From Myxococcales bacterium (GTDB lineage Bacteria > Myxococcota_C > UBA6777): 15,953 bases of DNA. The stretch's first letter is position 1. Each line of letters starts with the position of its first letter. The stretch spans positions 1 through 15,953 of the forward strand of contig JALTMC010000456.1 of assembly GCA_027005175.1 (NCBI GenBank), in the 5' to 3' direction. Of the stretch, positions 7,444 to 14,969 are shown piece by piece. Below the pieces are notes generated by a model. The model ran no database searches. It was not told the DNA's origin and saw nothing but the letters and a program-made list of their open reading frames with translations. The translations under genes and the position numbers were made by a program.

Positions 7444-8120
7444 GCTTGTCGGGCGTTGAGAGCGCAGTTGTTTTTTATCTTGGCTTTGATCGCCAGGGCG
7501 ATGGCCTTTTTGTAGTAAGTCGAGGCTTGAGCAAGATACTTATTGCTGACATCTTTTTTCAACTTTGCTCGATACGCTTTGGCTTCAGCCTTGCTCCACT
7601 TCTTACCCTTGCGCTTGGGGAGAGGGGATTCGCTAATCGCTTCTGCCATCTCTGCGTTACCGATCCCTAAACGCAGGTAGGCACACACCGCTAACCCTTT
7701 GTCGGACATCGTGGTCAACTTCAACAACTTCTTCGACACCAAAGAGAATGTCTTTTGCTTTGCTGCAAACTCCTTTTTCTGCTTTTCCAAAACATCTGAC
7801 TTCACTTGCTGCCCAAGCATTTTGTTGTAATCTTTGGTTGTTGCTTCATACAGCTTTTGTGCTCGGCTACGATCGGACGTGGGTTTCTTTGCGACCTTTT
7901 TGGTAGGTTTCTTTGCGACCTTTTTGGTGGGTTTCTTTGCGACCTTTTTGGTGGGTTTCTTTGCGACCTTTTTGGTGGGTTTCTTTGCGACCTTTTTGGT
8001 GGGTTTCTTTTTTGAGATCTGAGCGTTGGCTTGTGGGAGAGAGGTCCAGGTGAATGCAAGAATGGTGAGGGTCAGGAGTATCTTTCGGAAGCTTGAGGGA
8101 AGGCTGAGTTTGTTTTTCAT
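7422..8120 (-). CDS. Secreted Lys-rich protein with KKPTKKVA tandem repeats
   Basis: A 232-residue protein. ATG 8120 is chosen because AAGGAG lies nine bases upstream and a signal peptide starts there; the longer frame upstream of it has no such support. Residues 1-33 form the signal peptide: Lys-rich start, hydrophobic core at 14-26, and Ala-Asn-Ala before a likely cleavage after 33. Residues about 37-82 are five copies of an eight-residue Lys/Pro/Thr/Val/Ala repeat. The remaining 150 residues look helical and rich in Lys and Ala, with a TPR-like stretch near the end (Ala-x-x-Tyr-Tyr-Lys-Lys-Ala). I do not recognise the family. The repeat resembles histone-H1-like or AlgP-like tails, but the signal peptide argues for a periplasmic or surface location, where a polycation might bind polysaccharide, nucleic acid or lipid A. 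It follows the DUF1015 gene by 62 bases and may be cotranscribed with it. Confidence 0.75.
   Translation of the reverse strand: MKNKLSLPSSFRKILLTLTILAFTWTSLPQANAQISKKKPTKKVAKKPTKKVAKKPTKKVAKKPTKKVAKKPTKKVAKKPTSDRSRAQKLYEATTKDYNKMLGQQVKSDVLEKQKKEFAAKQKTFSLVSKKLLKLTTMSDKGLAVCAYLRLGIGNAEMAEAISESPLPKRKGKKWSKAEAKAYRAKLKKDVSNKYLAQASTYYKKAIALAIKAKIKNNCALNARQALKAHGQ
7881..8010 (-). repeat. 24-bp in-frame tandem repeat, five units plus a part
   Basis: Five 24-bp units (GGGTTTCTTTGCGACC then TTTTTGGT on the + strand) are followed by a 10-base partial unit. They are identical except for one base in the second unit. They encode the KKPTKKVA repeat of the secreted Lys-rich protein. The near identity points to recent expansion or continued homogenisation. 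Confidence 0.95.
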
Positions 8121-8182
8121 GGTTTGGAACTCCTTAAGAAGAGTGATGGAAAGGTGGGTTGAAAGGTTATTGCTTGCTTCTT

Positions 8183-9427
8183 TTAATCCAGGAGATAGGT
8201 AAACAAGCCTGAGCGAAGTTTGGGTGCGAACCACGTTGATTTGGGAGGCATCACTTGGTTTGCATCAGAGACATGAAAAAGTTCTTCGATGGAGGTAGGG
8301 TAACATACAAAAGCAATACCACCTTTCTTTTGGACGCGTTGCTCCAACTCTTTGTGTTCACGGGTTCCGCCTACAAAGTCGATACGTTCGGAGGTTCGAG
8401 GATCTTCAATTCCAAGAATTGGGGCGAGAACACGTGTCTGTAAGATCTGTACATCAAGTGCATCGATAGGGTCGTCGGCCTGGAATATTCCAGGCCGGGT
8501 TGTTAAGCGATGCCAGGAGCCATCAACAAAGATGGAAAATTGATGACGTTCAGGAGGAGTGATGGGCTCCTGGGGTTGTAGAGGGATTCTTGTAAACGTT
8601 GTGGAGAGTTGTTCGAAGAAGGCTTCGGTGGACAAGCCATTCAGATCATGAACATGTCGGTTATAGGCCAGGATCTTGAGCTGGTTGTGGGGGTAAATGA
8701 CACTCAAGAAAAACTGTGATGGATGTTCTGCGCTGACCTTCTTTTGGTCTCGCCAGTTTTGAGCGACACAGCTGGCGGCAGCGGAGCGATGGTGTCCGTC
8801 TGCAATATAGAGTAGTGGAACATGCTCTTGAAACATCTGTTGAAGGAGTTGGATATCCTGTTCTTTCTCCACAACCCACCCGGTATGTTTGATAGTATCA
8901 GGGGCCGTGAAATCAAAGGCAGGCTCTCCTTGTGACAACCGCTCTACCTCACGATCGATTTGTGCCACAGCTCGATAGGCCAGCCACACCGGACCTGTTT
9001 GAGCTGCCAGTGTTTCAATATGACGAATTCGATCGGACTCCTTGGCGGGTCGTGTATACTCATGGATGCGGATCGCTTTGTTGTCGTACTCTGCACAAGA
9101 AGCACCTGCAACCACGCCTGTTTGGACATGTTCTCCCATCTGCTGGCGATAGATGTAATAACAGGGCGTCTTGTCGCGTTGTAAGGTTCCTTCTTTCTGG
9201 TACTGCTGAAGGACCTGCTTCCCCTGGGTGTAGATCTCATCACTGTATGGGTTGGAGTCAGAGTCAAAGGCTACTTCCGCCCGAACGACTCGTAAAAAGG
9301 AGTGTGGCCTCTCTGCCACAATCTCACGGGCTTCTGCTGCCGACAACACATCATAGGGAGGAGACGCGACTTCTGCGGAGTACGCAGGGGCAGGTCGAAG
9401 TGCTCGAAAAGGTTGAATCAAAGACAT
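8183..9427 (-). CDS. DUF1015 family protein
   Basis: A 414-residue cytoplasmic protein of the DUF1015 family at full family length. The ATG at 9427 is preferred over an upstream in-frame start because AGGAG lies about eight bases before it and the protein then begins with the usual Ile-x-Pro-Phe-x-Ala-Leu-Arg-Pro. Family hallmarks are Ser-Pro-Pro-Tyr-Asp-Val near 27-32, a His-Glu-x-Thr-Arg...Lys-x-x-Asp-Arg segment in the first third, and the most conserved block Ala-Asp-Gly-His-His-Arg-Ser around Asp210-Arg214. No reaction is established for the family; the Asp/His cluster suggests a metal or phosphate site. From memory such genes often lie beside serC and serA, and serC is in this window 5.5 kb away on the other strand, so a serine-pathway link is possible. 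The 182 bases upstream, between it and the cytochrome gene, show a small hairpin (9526-9541) without a T-run and no clear promoter. Confidence 0.9.
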   Translation of the reverse strand: MSLIQPFRALRPAPAYSAEVASPPYDVLSAAEAREIVAERPHSFLRVVRAEVAFDSDSNPYSDEIYTQGKQVLQQYQKEGTLQRDKTPCYYIYRQQMGEHVQTGVVAGASCAEYDNKAIRIHEYTRPAKESDRIRHIETLAAQTGPVWLAYRAVAQIDREVERLSQGEPAFDFTAPDTIKHTGWVVEKEQDIQLLQQMFQEHVPLLYIADGHHRSAAASCVAQNWRDQKKVSAEHPSQFFLSVIYPHNQLKILAYNRHVHDLNGLSTEAFFEQLSTTFTRIPLQPQEPITPPERHQFSIFVDGSWHRLTTRPGIFQADDPIDALDVQILQTRVLAPILGIEDPRTSERIDFVGGTREHKELEQRVQKKGGIAFVCYPTSIEELFHVSDANQVMPPKSTWFAPKLRSGLFTYLLD

Positions 9428-9609
9428 AGATTGGCTCCTGTCACGACTTTGGGGGACTTGCATATCTTTCGTATCGTACGAGTTTTCATTCGTAGAGTAA
9501 CCTCAGCTCCTCGCGCAATATAACGCTTTCGACACCGAAAGAAAACCATACTGTGTAGAAACGTCAAACTTGATGGCTTGCCACGTTGTAAAGGCTTTGC
9601 ACCGGATGT

Positions 9610-11448
9610 CTACTTAAAAGAGGTCGATGTGATGGTGTCGATAAATATACTGGACTTGTTGTACAGAGATAAGAAGCGTTTCACATAAGGACCCTCTTTG
9701 TCTCGGAAGAGATCCAATGCCATACGATAGGAAATGCTTTGGTACTTTAATGCGATATCTACCTGGTACTTGTCTTGGGGGAGCCCCTTGATGTCGTAGG
9801 TGACAATGTCGGAACCACCGATGAAATCAGGGTCTTGTGCTGCGGCACCCTGGACTTTGATGTCTTTGGTGGCGGTCTCCTTGTTTAAACCGTGAGGAAG
9901 GATGCGGTTGTCTTTGATGTATCGTGCGGCACGTAATAATGTGTAAGTGACTGTGCCCTCTGTATTTGCCATAATACTTTCGTAGACCTGAACTTGGTCA
10001 GGGCGAGTGATGGTGTTGTGATGGGGCTCGTATTTTGTGGCATTCAGGTCAGCATCTACCCCGACAATATAGCCACTTGCGAGGCTCTTTCCCGATTCAA
10101 AGACGATCTTCTGTTGGCTATTTTTGACCACAACGTGAAGAAAGACACGTCGGGATGGGTAGCCTGTAGGTAGCTTGTGACCTGCTAAGTTATAGATCTT
10201 TACACGAAACAGCAATCGGCCTCTGGAGAAACTCTTCTCGGTCACTGCCAGACGAGCTGAGGTTGTGAGCTTTTTCATTGTTTTGCTGATGGTGAAATCA
10301 AAGTTGTTTGCGGTAATCCCGAGAAGTTGGCGATTGTCCTTCATCATCTGTAGCATGAATCGGTTGCCTCCCACAAAGGTATGCTTTCCAAAGTGTGCAC
10401 GCTTCGTGATCCATGGTGGGCCATATGAGAGAGCTACGTCTTTCGAGGGGGGCATATGACACGATTGACAGCTTTGTTGCCATAGCTTGTTTTTAAAATA
10501 GCTACTTTGTTTCCACTCCTCATAAGCCATTTGTTCGGGGAAATAATCGTTGACAGAGGTTGGTACGACTTTTCCTTTGGCATCGACAAAGGGGGTCTTT
10601 AGCATATGACAGGTCGCACATAGTTTGGATTCTGAGATATGCTTGCTACCGGTAGGTTTGTATCCCGCGTTGCTTTGCATCGGTTCGATTAATGGGTCCA
10701 TATAAGGACCAAACAGCAGCCTCAGATTTTGAGAAGCAAAGCTCTTGATCTCAAACTGCCCAGAGGCTCCAGCCAGTGTGCCTAACTTGGGTGTGTCTTT
10801 GACCTGATGACACAAGGTACAGCTCACACCGTCCATTGCTAGAGCGTGATATGGGTTGGTAGGATTGAGAATGCCCTTGCCAAACATCTCTATGCTATGC
10901 CCGGCTTTGCTTGCCTCCACGTGGGCCATCGGTGCATGACAACGAGTACACTTTTCAGCGATAACGGCACGGAGGTTCGGTGTTCGTTTGATCTCACTTT
11001 CGACCTTGGCTTGCCAGAATGGATCTCTCGTCGCATTCGCCATCATCGTCGAGGACCAACTCTTGATAATGGAGACATCCTCACCCACCTTATCTTTCAG
11101 GTTATCATGACAACTGGAGCAGACCTTTGGTCCTGTAAAGTGTTTGGATTCAAAATTATTCTTTGTGCGGCGAGTGACTATAATTTCAGCATCTGGACTG
11201 ACCTGTGGTATCGCCGCTGTAGAAGGGATCTTCTGGTTGGTCTCATAGTGGTGAATCTCCCACGAACGATTCTTTTCAACAGCACCTTCATCGGGAGAGG
11301 CGTCGCGTGTGCTCTCCTTGCCTGGCAAGCCCCCACTATCATTTGTGATCTCTTCATCAAGCTCTGGCTTCACTTGCGAGCAGGCCACAGAGATGCACCC
11401 CAAAAGTACAATCATAGAGAAGAAGTATAGCCTCAAGTATAGCCTCAT
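9610..11448 (-). CDS. Five-haem cytochrome c lipoprotein, c554-like
   Basis: A 612-residue exported electron-transfer protein. ATG 11448 is chosen because GAGGG lies a few bases upstream; the ATG at 11460 has no ribosome-binding site. The N-terminus is a lipoprotein signal with two possible lipidated cysteines, Cys18 (Leu-Leu-Gly-Cys) and Cys23 (Ser-Val-Ala-Cys). Five CxxCH haem-binding motifs start at residues 110, 167, 210, 277 and 327. Their surroundings resemble cytochrome c554-type domains (Lys-Val-Cys-Ser-Ser-Cys-His, and Ser-Cys-Gln-Ser-Cys-His-Met-Pro). The C-terminal 250 residues lack haem motifs and look beta-rich, with Gly-His-Lys-Leu-Pro-Thr-Gly-Tyr-Pro-Ser-Arg-Arg, often found after the haem domain in this family. 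It probably carries electrons in the periplasm or at the outer membrane; donor and acceptor are not shown by the neighbours. Class is firm, substrate unknown. Confidence 0.9.
   Translation of the reverse strand: MRLYLRLYFFSMIVLLGCISVACSQVKPELDEEITNDSGGLPGKESTRDASPDEGAVEKNRSWEIHHYETNQKIPSTAAIPQVSPDAEIIVTRRTKNNFESKHFTGPKVCSSCHDNLKDKVGEDVSIIKSWSSTMMANATRDPFWQAKVESEIKRTPNLRAVIAEKCTRCHAPMAHVEASKAGHSIEMFGKGILNPTNPYHALAMDGVSCTLCHQVKDTPKLGTLAGASGQFEIKSFASQNLRLLFGPYMDPLIEPMQSNAGYKPTGSKHISESKLCATCHMLKTPFVDAKGKVVPTSVNDYFPEQMAYEEWKQSSYFKNKLWQQSCQSCHMPPSKDVALSYGPPWITKRAHFGKHTFVGGNRFMLQMMKDNRQLLGITANNFDFTISKTMKKLTTSARLAVTEKSFSRGRLLFRVKIYNLAGHKLPTGYPSRRVFLHVVVKNSQQKIVFESGKSLASGYIVGVDADLNATKYEPHHNTITRPDQVQVYESIMANTEGTVTYTLLRAARYIKDNRILPHGLNKETATKDIKVQGAAAQDPDFIGGSDIVTYDIKGLPQDKYQVDIALKYQSISYRMALDLFRDKEGPYVKRFLSLYNKSSIFIDTITSTSFK
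11423..11446 (-). repeat. 12-bp tandem duplication in the signal-peptide codons
   Basis: Two adjacent identical 12-bp units (AAGTATAGCCTC on the + strand) follow the start codon of the cytochrome gene. They duplicate an Arg-Leu-Tyr-Leu/Phe motif in the signal peptide and keep the frame. Confidence 0.85.
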
Positions 11449-11556
11449 CGTTTCCCTCATTGAGCCAGGCTGGATCTATCTCATCTACAAAAACAACTGG
11501 TGCCCACAGATCAACCCTGCTGTTTCCCTCATTGCCGCTGAGCTCCACGGCAGCCT

Positions 11557-11668
11557 CACTCTTCTGTATGTTTGATATGATAGATGATGTCAACCTGTCT
11601 CTCGTTGAGCATTGTGAGGATCTCATTGGGCACTCTTCTGTATGTTTGATATGATAGATGATGTCAAC
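11557..11668 (-). repeat. 38-bp direct repeat, two copies, period 74 bp
   Basis: Identical 38-bp copies lie at 11557-11594 and 11631-11668, from CACTCTTCTGTATG to GATGATGTCAAC. On the minus strand each begins with GTTGACATC, so each contains a perfect TTGACA hexamer (11588-11593 and 11662-11667) pointing toward the cytochrome gene. Confidence 0.92.
11565..11593 (-). promoter_or_regulatory. Weak promoter candidate for the cytochrome gene
   Basis: On the minus strand a consensus TTGACA is followed after 17 bases by CATACA, which matches the -10 consensus at only three of six positions. It would start a transcript roughly 110 bases before the cytochrome start codon. The same arrangement is duplicated 74 bp further upstream. 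The -35 match is good and the -10 match poor, so the call is tentative. Confidence 0.25.
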
Positions 11669-11721
11669 TCTCCGTCTTGTTGATGGGGTTAGCTTCCCGA
11701 TTCAGGGGTATTTCTTTCTTG

Positions 11722-11826
11722 CATGTGCTCAGGCTTTGTTCCTCTCGCAACGAACAATGTGAATCATGTGCTCGGGCTTTGTTTCTCTCGCAACGAACAA
11801 TGTGGATCATGTGGGCTCGCTTGGAT
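11722..11826 (-). repeat. 43-bp tandem repeat just downstream of thiL, two units plus a remnant
   Basis: Units at 11722-11764 and 11765-11807 both start CATGTGCTC and differ at three positions. A decayed third unit (CATGTGGGCTCGCTTGGAT) runs to 11826, four bases from the thiL stop codon. No coding frame continues through it. It is probably in the 3' untranslated part of the thiL transcript. Confidence 0.9.
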
Positions 11827-11830
11827 GAGC

Positions 11831-12880
11831 TTAGGATGGGGTGATCGCTCTTTGAGCGTTTTGGAAGTGTTCCCATCCCTGGATTGTCAAGGGGGTTTTT
11901 GTTTCGTCGTTGGCAAGGACAAGGCCGGAGGACTCGGTGACTGTGCCGATCCAATGGAGCGGTGGAACGTTGGGCAAGGCGTAATAAGCCTGTTCCAGAG
12001 CGGGTATGGCATGGGGGGGAGCGGTGAATAGCAGCTCGTAGTCATCACTGGCTGCAAAGGTAAATTGATGGGAGGGTTGTTTGAGGTGCTGGGTCAACGT
12101 CTTCATCGATGGGTGGAGTGGCAGCTTCTTCTGATGCAACACAGCACCCAGATGTTCAGGCACTAGCAAGTTCTGTAAGTCAAGGAGCAATCCATCGCTA
12201 ATATCGGTCATTGCGTGAACATAGGGAGCAAGGCACAAGCCTTCTTTCACACGGGCGTTGGGCTGTAGGTAGGCGTCTAGCAAGCTTTCTGTTCCGGATG
12301 GAAGTGGAGTTTCTGACAGCCAGCAATGCAGACCTGCTGCTGAGTTTCCGGGAAATCCGGTCACACCGATGTGGTCTCCCGGCTGACTGCCTGTGCGCAA
12401 GACTGCCAGGTTTGGCGTTACTTCACCACCCAAGGTGATATGAAACAAGAGGGGTCCTGACGTTGATGTGATGTTGCCACCAACCACTGTCACATCAAAC
12501 TCTGTGAATGCTTGTACTATGCCCCGGTACAGAGCTTCAATACTTTCCACTGTGCGGTTCGAGGGCAAAGCCAGTCCCACCAAGGCGAATCGAGGGTCCG
12601 CTGCCATGGAGGCGATATCGCTCAGGTTCATATGAACGGCACGCCGTCCCATTTGCTCGATAAACGCGAGACTTTGGCCCTTTAGCTTGGGGAAATGTCG
12701 GCCTTCCACAGCACAGTCACACGTTAAGGTCAGTGCTTTTCCTGTGGTGGGCTGCCATACCGCAGCATCATCACCTACACCCACGAAGACAGATGGGGGA
12801 GCAGGTGGCAAGAGCTGTTTGATCCGTTCGATCAGGCCAAACTCACCGAGCTGTTGAAGGGTAGGATTGCTGTGGGTCAT
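11831..12880 (-). CDS. thiL: Thiamine-monophosphate kinase
   Basis: ThiL phosphorylates thiamine monophosphate to thiamine diphosphate with ATP in the cytoplasm. The 349-residue protein is slightly longer than the E. coli enzyme. It starts with the family pattern Gly-Glu-Phe-Gly-Leu-Ile-Glu-Arg-Ile. The Mg-binding Val-Gly-Asp-Asp-Ala-Ala has Gly36-Asp37-Asp38. Then come Cys-Asp-x-x-Val-Glu-Gly-x-His-Phe, Asn-Leu-Ser-Asp-Ile-Ala-Ser-Met, Val-Val-Gly-Gly-Asn and Thr-Asp-Ile-Ser-Asp-Gly-Leu. Near the end the usual Gly-Glu-Asp-Tyr-Glu-Leu is Ser278-Asp-Asp-Tyr-Glu-Leu, a conservative departure. ATG 12880 is preferred because the conserved part begins there and a weak GAGAG lies before it. An ATG at 12919 would add 13 residues encoded by a direct repeat. 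No other thiamine gene is in the window. The spacer to pepF is 149 bases, so it may have its own promoter. Confidence 0.92.
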   Translation of the reverse strand: MTHSNPTLQQLGEFGLIERIKQLLPPAPPSVFVGVGDDAAVWQPTTGKALTLTCDCAVEGRHFPKLKGQSLAFIEQMGRRAVHMNLSDIASMAADPRFALVGLALPSNRTVESIEALYRGIVQAFTEFDVTVVGGNITSTSGPLLFHITLGGEVTPNLAVLRTGSQPGDHIGVTGFPGNSAAGLHCWLSETPLPSGTESLLDAYLQPNARVKEGLCLAPYVHAMTDISDGLLLDLQNLLVPEHLGAVLHQKKLPLHPSMKTLTQHLKQPSHQFTFAASDDYELLFTAPPHAIPALEQAYYALPNVPPLHWIGTVTESSGLVLANDETKTPLTIQGWEHFQNAQRAITPS

Positions 12881-12882
12881 CG

Positions 12883-12986
12883 GTCTCTCGTTTGCTGGAA
12901 ACGTTTGACTTGAGTTGGCCATCACGTCGTCGCGCCAGAGACCTTTCGTGACCAAGTCTCTCGTTTGCTGGAAACGTTTGACTTGA
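12883..12986 (-). repeat. 31-bp direct repeat, two copies, period 73 bp, before thiL
   Basis: Identical 31-bp copies (GTCTCTCGTTTGCTGG to CGTTTGACTTGA on the + strand) lie at 12883-12913 and 12956-12986. The proximal copy ends two bases before the thiL ATG and contains its GAGAG. The distal copy repeats that stretch 73 bp upstream without a start codon in the same place. A small perfect inverted repeat, ACTTCG-AA-CGAAGT, lies at 13009-13022 between this array and the pepF stop. Confidence 0.92.
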
Positions 12987-13029
12987 TCTGGGGGATTGAT
13001 AAGTCGTGACTTCGAACGAAGTGGGGCTC

Positions 13030-14844
13030 TTAGGCTTCAAGAAGCTGTTCCAGCTCATTCAGGTAGGTGCGGAAGACAGAGAGTGCTTCACGAACAGGCT
13101 GTGGAGTGGTGAGGTCAACGCCAGCACCTTGTAGTAGCACCAGGGGATCATCGGAGCCACCAGAGCTGAGAAAGTTGAGGTACCGTTTGACAGCAGGCTC
13201 TCCTTCTTCAAGGATCTTTCGGGCGAGAGTCGTTGCAGCGGCCATGCCTGTGGCATACTGGTAGACATAGAAGTTGTAGTAGAAGTGTGGGATACGCGAC
13301 CACTCCGAAGCGATAGGGGCATCTTCATCATCCCAGGCTATCGTGTCGCCGTGGTACTTCTTCACAAGTTCGAGGTAGGTTTGATCAAGGTGGTCTGCGG
13401 TGAGTGCGGCAGAGCCGGACTCTACCGTTGCATAGATATCTCGTTCAAACTCAGCAAACATGGTTTGTCGGAACATGGTGCCACGGAAATCGTCGAGGTA
13501 GTTGTTAATCAGATAGATTCGTACCTTTGGATCATCTGTTTGTTCAAGCAGGTGATGCGTGAGCAGAGCTTCGTTGGTGGTGGAGGCAACCTCTGCAACA
13601 AAGATACAGTAATCAGAGGTGTGGAAAGGCTGTCTTTGGTTTGCCAAAGCAGAGTGCATCGAATGGCCCAACTCATGAGCTAACGTGAACACCGATCCCA
13701 GTGTCTTTGTGTAGTTGTGGAGGATGTAGGGCATGGAGTCGTAGCAGCCTGAAGAATAAGCCCCAGAACGTTTTCCGGTGTTCTCATATCGATCGACCCA
13801 GCCATTCTTGAGGCCGTGACGCATGGTCTCAATATAGTCTTTCCCGAGGGGCTGTAGTCCCTCTAGCATCATCGTTTCGGCCTCGTTCCAGTTGTAGGTC
13901 AGGTTGATGTCCGAGACAATGGGGTTTCGCATATCGTAGATATGAAAGGGGTCTAGCTTGAGAACACGTTTACGTAACTCCATGTATCGATAGAAGTCGG
14001 GTAGATGTTCATGGATCGCGTCGATCAGGCCGTCGTATACGCTGGTTGGGATTTGGTTTGTAAACAATGCAGCTTCACGAGCAGAGGGGTAGTTGCGTGC
14101 TTTGGCCAGAAAAATATTGGCCTTGAGCCGACCTTCGAGTGCGGTAGCGAGAGTGTTTCTGTGTTGTTGGAAGGCCTTAAAGTATTGATGAAAGACGTTG
14201 CGACGTACCTCGCGGTTGGATGATTCTGTGAGCTTACCATACTGACCGTGGGAGAGTTGGAGCTGCTTGCCTTCTTCATCATCAACTTGACCAAAAAATT
14301 CCGGTATATCAAGGTTGTTGAGCATACTGAAGATCTGGGTAGAGTTGGAGAGAGGCTCAGCAGCCATCGACAACAGGTGCTCTTGTTCTTGTGGCAAGGT
14401 ATGTGGCTTTTTACGCAGCAAGTCTCGCATATAGACACGATACGTCTCAAGCACTGGATCTTTGCTCCAGCTTTTGAGAGTCTCTTCTGGCAACTCCAGC
14501 AATTCTGGGGAATAGAAGGAGGCGGTGGTCTGAAAGTCGAAGTAGAGCTTTCGGGCACGTTCAAACAGGGTCTTGTATTGGCTGTTGCCAAGATCCTCAT
14601 CATTCCGCAGGTGGGCGTAGACATACAATTTATGGATCTGTCGGTAGGCCTCAAACATATCCTTCAGCGCGTCACAAACGATCTGAGGTGATTCGTGCAA
14701 TCGCCCTTTCCAGGTGCTGACGGTTGCCAGCCATTGTTTGGCCTCCGTGAATTCTTGTTCCCACAGCTGATCGTGAGCAAACAGGGCTTCCAGGTTCCAT
14801 CGATCCTCTTGAGGGACCTCGCTTCGGGGGGGCAATGTCGACAT
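13030..14844 (-). CDS. pepF: Oligoendopeptidase F (M3 family zinc peptidase)
   Basis: A 604-residue cytoplasmic metallopeptidase, the usual length for PepF of family M3B, which cleaves short peptides. The zinc motif is His390-Glu-Leu-Gly-His394, with the third ligand Glu418 in Val-Ala-Glu-Val-Ala-Ser and the family Thr-Asn-Glu just after. The C-terminal block with Phe-Tyr-Tyr-x-Phe-Tyr-Val-Tyr-Gln-Tyr-Ala and Phe-Leu-Ser-Ser-Gly-Gly-Ser is typical and the protein appears intact. ATG 14844 is chosen because GGGAGA lies six bases before it and the protein then starts in the family's Asp-x-x-x-Asn-Leu-Glu-x-Leu-Phe segment; the frame continues upstream to 14955 but without support. The gene is divergent from serC with 125 bases between starts. 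It may help recycle peptides; nothing in the context points to a special substrate. Confidence 0.95.
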   Translation of the reverse strand: MSTLPPRSEVPQEDRWNLEALFAHDQLWEQEFTEAKQWLATVSTWKGRLHESPQIVCDALKDMFEAYRQIHKLYVYAHLRNDEDLGNSQYKTLFERARKLYFDFQTTASFYSPELLELPEETLKSWSKDPVLETYRVYMRDLLRKKPHTLPQEQEHLLSMAAEPLSNSTQIFSMLNNLDIPEFFGQVDDEEGKQLQLSHGQYGKLTESSNREVRRNVFHQYFKAFQQHRNTLATALEGRLKANIFLAKARNYPSAREAALFTNQIPTSVYDGLIDAIHEHLPDFYRYMELRKRVLKLDPFHIYDMRNPIVSDINLTYNWNEAETMMLEGLQPLGKDYIETMRHGLKNGWVDRYENTGKRSGAYSSGCYDSMPYILHNYTKTLGSVFTLAHELGHSMHSALANQRQPFHTSDYCIFVAEVASTTNEALLTHHLLEQTDDPKVRIYLINNYLDDFRGTMFRQTMFAEFERDIYATVESGSAALTADHLDQTYLELVKKYHGDTIAWDDEDAPIASEWSRIPHFYYNFYVYQYATGMAAATTLARKILEEGEPAVKRYLNFLSSGGSDDPLVLLQGAGVDLTTPQPVREALSVFRTYLNELEQLLEA

Positions 14845-14969
14845 AAAATCTCCCTTTCTTTCGTAGACAATTGTTGCATGTTGGTATACAACTGAGCGGA
14901 TTTTTTGTACAGAAGCTGAGTTCTCATGAGAGTTGTAGGGTATGTGCTCAAACAAGGGAGTTTTTACAG
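14845..14969. promoter_or_regulatory. Divergent pepF/serC control region
   Basis: These 125 bases separate the divergent starts and must hold both promoters or their leaders. The ribosome-binding sites are clear: AGGGAG at 14955-14960 for serC and GGGAGA just before ATG 14844 for pepF. I find no pair of hexamers good enough to name as a promoter, no long palindrome, and none of the tandem duplications found in other gaps. Confidence 0.5.

Larger units (their letters stand above)
11449..11830. other. 382-bp gene-free spacer between thiL and the cytochrome gene
   Basis: No credible gene is seen. The spacer is largely built from duplications: a 38-bp direct repeat (11557-11594 and 11631-11668), a 43-bp tandem repeat (from 11722), and a 13-bp repeat GTTTCCCTCATTG at 11450-11462 and 11522-11534. 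The 13-bp repeat copies the ribosome-binding region of the cytochrome gene. The 11595-11630 and 11669-11721 segments are unassigned. Confidence 0.8.

Noticed and set aside
9526-9541. Hairpin CTTTCG-ACAC-CGAAAG as terminator of the cytochrome gene
   Set aside because: Short stem with no T-run after it on the minus strand; could be chance.
11357-11626. 89-codon frame on the minus strand overlapping the cytochrome start
   Set aside because: It runs 92 bases into the cytochrome signal-peptide region in another frame, has no good ribosome-binding site, and is built largely from the duplicated spacer sequence.
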